Below, one piece after another: positions 6,346-9,155 of a stretch of 9,155 nucleotides of DNA. Positions within the stretch are counted from its first letter, which is position 1; the number at the start of each line of letters is the position of its first letter. Both the position numbers and the translations under genes were made by a program. This DNA is from Candidatus Symbiothrix sp. (GTDB taxonomy: Bacteria > Bacteroidota > Bacteroidia > Bacteroidales > Azobacteroidaceae): the NCBI GenBank assembly GCA_031270525.1, contig JAISXN010000060.1, positions 1-9,155 of the forward strand, written 5' to 3'. A model generated the notes under the pieces. It was not told where the DNA came from. It saw nothing but the letters and a program-made list of their open reading frames with translations, and did not search any database.

Positions 6346-6810
6346 TCATTCAACCGAATCAATTGTTAAAGAATCCGTTTTTTTAACATCCGGTTTCTGT
6401 TCTTGTTTCAGGTTTAATACGGATGAAACTTTTTCGATTGAGCCTTTGGCATCGAGTAAAGAATCTTTCGGCTCGGAATAACCTTCTGAGAAAACCCGAT
6501 CCATCCATTGTACCTGTTTGTAATGGGTATGAAAACCAATTCCGATAGTTAGAATCAACAGTATCGAAGCAGCGACTTTAATCACGGAATAGAATTGAAT
6601 AACAACAGGTTGCCCTATTTCTGCTTTCAGTTCGGGAGAGGCTTTCACCAATGTTTGCGCTTTTTTCCATCCGAACAAAGTTTGGTATTTTTTCCATTCG
6701 TCGGGAACGGAATCGCCGGAAAAGAAGTCGATCAGGAGCTGTTCTTCTTCCGGAGAAGTTTCACAATTCCAATATTTATCTAATAATTGTTTAATCGTTG
6801 TCTGTGTCAT
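6346..6810 (-). CDS. Putative anti-sigma factor, single-pass membrane protein
   Basis: A 154-residue protein starting MTQTTIKQLLDKYWN. Residues 1-70 are a soluble helical domain rich in acidic residues and tryptophan (LLDKYWNCETSPEEEQLLIDFF, then WKKYQTLFGWKK), similar in style to cytoplasmic sigma-binding domains. One transmembrane helix follows at about 74-93 (SVIKVAASILLILTIGIGF). The C-terminal ~60 residues are polar and would lie in the periplasm, without a recognisable domain. It begins one base after the stop of the ECF sigma gene, the usual layout of sigma/anti-sigma pairs, and this supports the function more than the sequence does. The ATG at 6810 is preferred over a TTG at 6825, which would overlap the sigma gene. 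No zinc-binding HxxxCxxC motif is seen. Confidence 0.75.
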   Translation of the reverse strand: MTQTTIKQLLDKYWNCETSPEEEQLLIDFFSGDSVPDEWKKYQTLFGWKKAQTLVKASPELKAEIGQPVVIQFYSVIKVAASILLILTIGIGFHTHYKQVQWMDRVFSEGYSEPKDSLLDAKGSIEKVSSVLNLKQEQKPDVKKTDSLTIDSVE

Positions 6811-6811
6811 T

Positions 6812-7309
6812 TTAAATGCTATCAAAATATTCTTTTAATTTCCGCCTGAGACGGAATAAATTAATCTTTACCTGTTCTTCCGAAATATTCAGAACCATTG
6901 CAATTTCTTTATAACTCAGTTCCTCAACTTCTCTTAAACGAAAAATGGTTTGTTGCTTTTCGGGCAAGTTTCCGACCCAATTTTCCAATAAATTCATCTG
7001 ATCTCTGACTTCAATTTTCCTCTGAACGTCTTCACCAATAGCAGGATAATCATAATTTTCAGGAATTTCTTCCAGATTATTTTCCATCAAAGCAAGCTTG
7101 TCCAGCGCCATATTCCTTGTTGATCGGAAGCAGTAGGCTTCCATATTTTCGATATTTTCCCATTCGGCTTTTTTTTTCCACACATTAAAGAGAACATCTT
7201 GTACAACATCTTCCGCGTCCTCCTTATTTTTCGTGATACTAAACGCTAACCGAAATAATCGATCAATGACCGGCAATATGTTTTTTCTGAATTTGTCCTG
7301 CCTTATCAT
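6812..7309 (-). CDS. ECF-family RNA polymerase sigma factor
   Basis: A 165-residue sigma-70 family protein with only regions 2 and 4. Region 2 (about 13-75) includes AFSITKNKEDAEDVVQDVLFNVW, the core-binding segment, and AYCFRSTRNMALDKL for -10 recognition. Region 4 (about 105-160) includes LPEKQQTIFRLREVEELSYKEIAMVLNISEEQVKINLFRLRRKLKE, a helix-turn-helix that reads the -35 box. There is no region 1.1 or 3 and no C-terminal extension, so it is an ordinary ECF. The ATG at 7309 gives the expected length. The gene follows rnz by 29 bases and is directly followed by a putative membrane anti-sigma factor. A GTAAC/CGTC element just upstream suggests autoregulation. No obvious target operon is in the window. 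Confidence 0.93.
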   Translation of the reverse strand: MIRQDKFRKNILPVIDRLFRLAFSITKNKEDAEDVVQDVLFNVWKKKAEWENIENMEAYCFRSTRNMALDKLALMENNLEEIPENYDYPAIGEDVQRKIEVRDQMNLLENWVGNLPEKQQTIFRLREVEELSYKEIAMVLNISEEQVKINLFRLRRKLKEYFDSI

Positions 7310-7317
7310 ATTTAAAC

Positions 7318-7342
7318 GACGGTTGAGCGGAAAAAAAGTTAC
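7318..7342 (-). promoter_or_regulatory. Candidate ECF-type promoter for the sigma factor gene
   Basis: On the minus strand GTAAC (7342-7338) is followed after 16 bases by CGTC (7321-7318), the spacing and box types used by many ECF sigma factors at their own promoters. The -35 box overlaps the TAA stop of rnz. The implied start site lies only a few bases before, or at, the ATG at 7309, so the transcript would have almost no leader. Confidence 0.45.
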
Positions 7343-8253
7343 ACTTTCAGGATCATTTTTTCGTAAGCCAATTGGGTTTTAGGGAAAATTTCCAAAGCTT
7401 CATTGAGTAGAATTTGCTCGTCGGGATAACGAGCCGAGAAATGGCCGATAATCAGACGTCCGGCGTTTGCCGCTTTGGCAATGCTTGCAGCCTGGGTGGC
7501 CGAAGAATGGAAAGTTTCTTTGGCGCGAGCCAGATCGGCGCTGCTGAAAGTCGCTTCGTGGTAAAGCGTGTTTACACCGGCGACGATAGGGATAACTTTC
7601 TCATAATAAGCCGTATCGGAACAATAAGCGTATTTACGCGGAGGTTCGGCTGGTCGCGTAAAGACCGTATAGGGAATCGTTTCGCCTTCGCCGGTAACGA
7701 AAGGAGCGCCTTCTTTAATCGCCCGGATTTGACTTGGGGGAACACGATAGAAATCAATCATTTCGCGAATAATATGCGGACTTCGGGGCTTCTCTTCAAA
7801 TAAAAATCCGGCGGTGGGGACTCTGTGTTTCAGCGGGATGGTTGTAACTTTCAGACTTTTATCTTCGAAAATCAATTCGCTTTTCCCCGGATTAAAAGCC
7901 TGAAAACAGACTTTGTAAGGGAGTTCTTTGCAAAAATATTGGAACAGAGGTGCAAATAATTTTTCAGCGTCGGACTGAGCGTGAATGTGGAGGTCGGCAG
8001 TTCTTCCCAAAAGACCCAAAGTAGAAATCAATCCCGGCAAACCGAAACAGTGGTCGCCATGCAAATGGGAAATAAAAATGTGGTTGAGCTTTTGGAAATT
8101 CTGTTTCATGGCGCGGAATTGAAGCTGGGCGCCTTCCCCGCAATCAATCATATAGAGTTTGTCCCGCATATTAACAACTTGCGAACTCAGGAAGTGTTTG
8201 GTGGTCGGGAGCGCCGAACCACAGCCTAAGATATATACTTCGAAGCGTTCCAA
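7339..8253 (-). CDS. rnz: Ribonuclease Z
   Basis: A 304-residue metallo-beta-lactamase-fold endonuclease that cuts pre-tRNA at the 3' end. Numbered from the start used here, the metal-binding residues are the HLHGDH motif (63-68) in FISHLHGDHCFGLPGL, His143 in PLKHRVPTAGF, Asp213 in YCSDTAYY and His271 in IIGHFSARY. The conserved HEATF block (from 232) and a flexible-arm region with 'RPAEPPRKYAYCSDT' are also typical. There is no ATG near the N-terminus. The TTG at 8253 gives MERFEVYILGCGSALPT, the usual start of the family, and lies 1 base after the queE stop. A TTG at 8262 would add three residues and overlap queE by 8 bases. It is co-directional with queE and queD, a tRNA-maturation context. 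Confidence 0.95.
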   Translation of the reverse strand: MERFEVYILGCGSALPTTKHFLSSQVVNMRDKLYMIDCGEGAQLQFRAMKQNFQKLNHIFISHLHGDHCFGLPGLISTLGLLGRTADLHIHAQSDAEKLFAPLFQYFCKELPYKVCFQAFNPGKSELIFEDKSLKVTTIPLKHRVPTAGFLFEEKPRSPHIIREMIDFYRVPPSQIRAIKEGAPFVTGEGETIPYTVFTRPAEPPRKYAYCSDTAYYEKVIPIVAGVNTLYHEATFSSADLARAKETFHSSATQAASIAKAANAGRLIIGHFSARYPDEQILLNEALEIFPKTQLAYEKMILKV

Positions 8254-8254
8254 C

Positions 8255-8839
8255 TTATTCAATATTAATTAGTTTATGAATTTGCAGACTTAAACGCCAA
8301 TCAGGCATTAGCATGACTTGTTCTACGCAATAGTCTATATTTTCTTTTGTCACAAGTGCATCGTTGGTAAAAACCGGACTTAAAAAATAGTGTTTTGCTT
8401 CCGGCAGTCTTCCGGAATCGGGAATCGCATCTCCTTTTTTTACCGGTAAACGAACTTCATCAACGTTTGGATTTATCGTTTTCGCATAATCCTGCTTTCC
8501 TTTCGGGCTGACTACGGTATAGTCCAATAACCCGGATAACGGAAAATATCCGTTACTTTCAATGGCTTGCAAATAACCTTCGCGTTTGAAAAAAGCAATC
8601 GCTTCGCCGGTCAATTGCAAAGCCGGTTCACCACCTGTCCAGATAATCCACCGGCAAGGAAATTTCCGGATAGCGGAAAGAATATGAGAAAGTTCCATTG
8701 TTTCGCCACCGGAAAAATCCGTATCGCAAAAGTCACATTTCAAATTACATCCGCTCAAACGGATAAAAATGGAAGCTTCTCCCTGACGGCCGCCTTCACC
8801 CTGCAAAGAATAGAATATTTCTTTCACTTTAAGGTTCAT
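8255..8839 (-). CDS. queE: 7-carboxy-7-deazaguanine synthase QueE
   Basis: A 194-residue radical SAM enzyme that contracts 6-carboxy-tetrahydropterin to 7-carboxy-7-deazaguanine, the third step of the queuosine/preQ0 pathway. The substrate-contacting N-terminus KVKEIFYSLQGEGGRQGEAS and the iron-sulphur motif C31-x3-C35-x2-C38 (SGCNLKCDFCDTDF) are intact. The SAM-binding WTGGEPALQ lies at 67-75. The C-terminus LSLQIHKLINIE is typical. The CX3CX2C spacing is the canonical one. The ATG at 8839 is preferred because it puts the conserved KEIFYSLQGEG at the N-terminus; a GTG at 8866 is the only upstream alternative. It overlaps the queD 3' end by 11 bp, so the two are probably translationally coupled. 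Confidence 0.95.
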   Translation of the reverse strand: MNLKVKEIFYSLQGEGGRQGEASIFIRLSGCNLKCDFCDTDFSGGETMELSHILSAIRKFPCRWIIWTGGEPALQLTGEAIAFFKREGYLQAIESNGYFPLSGLLDYTVVSPKGKQDYAKTINPNVDEVRLPVKKGDAIPDSGRLPEAKHYFLSPVFTNDALVTKENIDYCVEQVMLMPDWRLSLQIHKLINIE

Positions 8840-9155
8840 AAATACAGGAAGTTTTAGGCGTTTCACTCACTTCGACCGCATATAACTCCGGGATTTCCGG
8901 TTTAAACTGCTCAAAAATGAATTTAGCAATGTTTTCTGAAGTAGGATGTCCGGGTATTACATCGTTCAAGTGGCGATGATCAAGGTTTTCCTCGATGTAT
9001 TTTTCGACGCTCTTCAAAGTGTTATAATCTTTTACAAAACCGTGTTTGTCCAAATCTTCCGCTTTCAAATGAATGGTTATCACGTAATTATGTCCATGCA
9101 TACGTGCACAGGGATGATTTTTATCCAAAAGGTCAAGAATGTGAGACGCCGAAAA
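8829..9155 (-). CDS. queD: 6-carboxy-5,6,7,8-tetrahydropterin synthase QueD (partial, N-terminus beyond the window)
   Basis: 108 residues of a 6-pyruvoyl-tetrahydropterin synthase family enzyme. The frame is open to the window edge and upstream coding continues (FSASHILDLLDKNHPC), so an internal TTG at 9128 is not the start. The zinc ligands are visible as the His of FSASH and the two of the MHGHNY motif, with the catalytic Cys four residues before the first (CARMHGH). LDHRHLND, PTSENIAKFI and VEVSETP with the catalytic Glu are all present. It converts dihydroneopterin triphosphate to carboxy-tetrahydropterin, the substrate of QueE encoded next. About the first 10-15 residues are missing. The family also includes eukaryote-type PTPS, but the queE neighbour settles QueD. 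Confidence 0.94.
   Translation of the reverse strand, partial: FSASHILDLLDKNHPCARMHGHNYVITIHLKAEDLDKHGFVKDYNTLKSVEKYIEENLDHRHLNDVIPGHPTSENIAKFIFEQFKPEIPELYAVEVSETPKTSCIYEP

Noticed and set aside
7414..7803. 129-codon plus-strand open frame inside rnz
   Set aside because: It is a shadow of the conserved C-terminal half of ribonuclease Z on the opposite strand.

Overview
The window reads as a chromosomal segment of a Bacteroidota bacterium, most likely order Bacteroidales. The signs are a consensus Bacteroidota promoter (TTTG-N19-TACTTTTG) downstream of the rRNA operon, an almost complete lack of Shine-Dalgarno sequences, several TTG starts, a zapA-rny gene pair, and HisF, ribonuclease Z and QueE sequences of the type seen in that phylum. 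The genus cannot be fixed from the sequence.

Layout. Positions 1-~92 are the 3' end of a 23S rRNA gene. A spacer with a large imperfect inverted repeat follows, then the 5S rRNA (~275-386) and a strong intrinsic terminator (394-426). A plus-strand run starts at a near-ideal promoter (486-516): a small ZapB-like coiled-coil protein, ZapA (divisome), RNase Y (rny, RNA decay), then histidine biosynthesis genes hisH (TTG start), hisA and hisF. Two things interrupt the his genes. A SHOCT/DUF4870 small membrane protein gene lies between hisH and hisA and shares an ATGA overlap with hisA. A two-gene AT-rich module, a DUF6922-type putative antitoxin plus an AbiEii-type nucleotidyltransferase putative toxin, lies between hisA and hisF. 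The plus-strand run ends in a hairpin that can act as a terminator in both directions (6242-6277). No hisI/hisE follows.

From the other end, a minus-strand run converges on that terminator: queD (cut by the window edge), queE, rnz (ribonuclease Z), an ECF sigma factor and a single-pass putative anti-sigma factor. QueD and QueE catalyse consecutive steps towards the queuosine precursor preQ0, and RNase Z matures tRNA 3' ends, so the first part of this run is a tRNA modification and processing group. The sigma factor has a plausible ECF-type promoter of its own (GTAAC-N16-CGTC) whose -35 box overlaps the rnz stop codon.

How they work together. HisH (glutaminase) and HisF (cyclase) form imidazole glycerol phosphate synthase, and HisA makes its substrate, so three pathway steps or subunits are encoded together despite the inserted genes. 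The most unusual part is the AbiEii/DUF6922 pair inside the his cluster. Its two genes overlap by 46 bp, and the overlap encodes both the C-terminal tail of the putative antitoxin and the N-terminus of the putative toxin. Nothing in the window is a clearly new system; the best leads are this pair, the membrane protein coupled to hisA, and the inverted repeat in the 23S-5S spacer.
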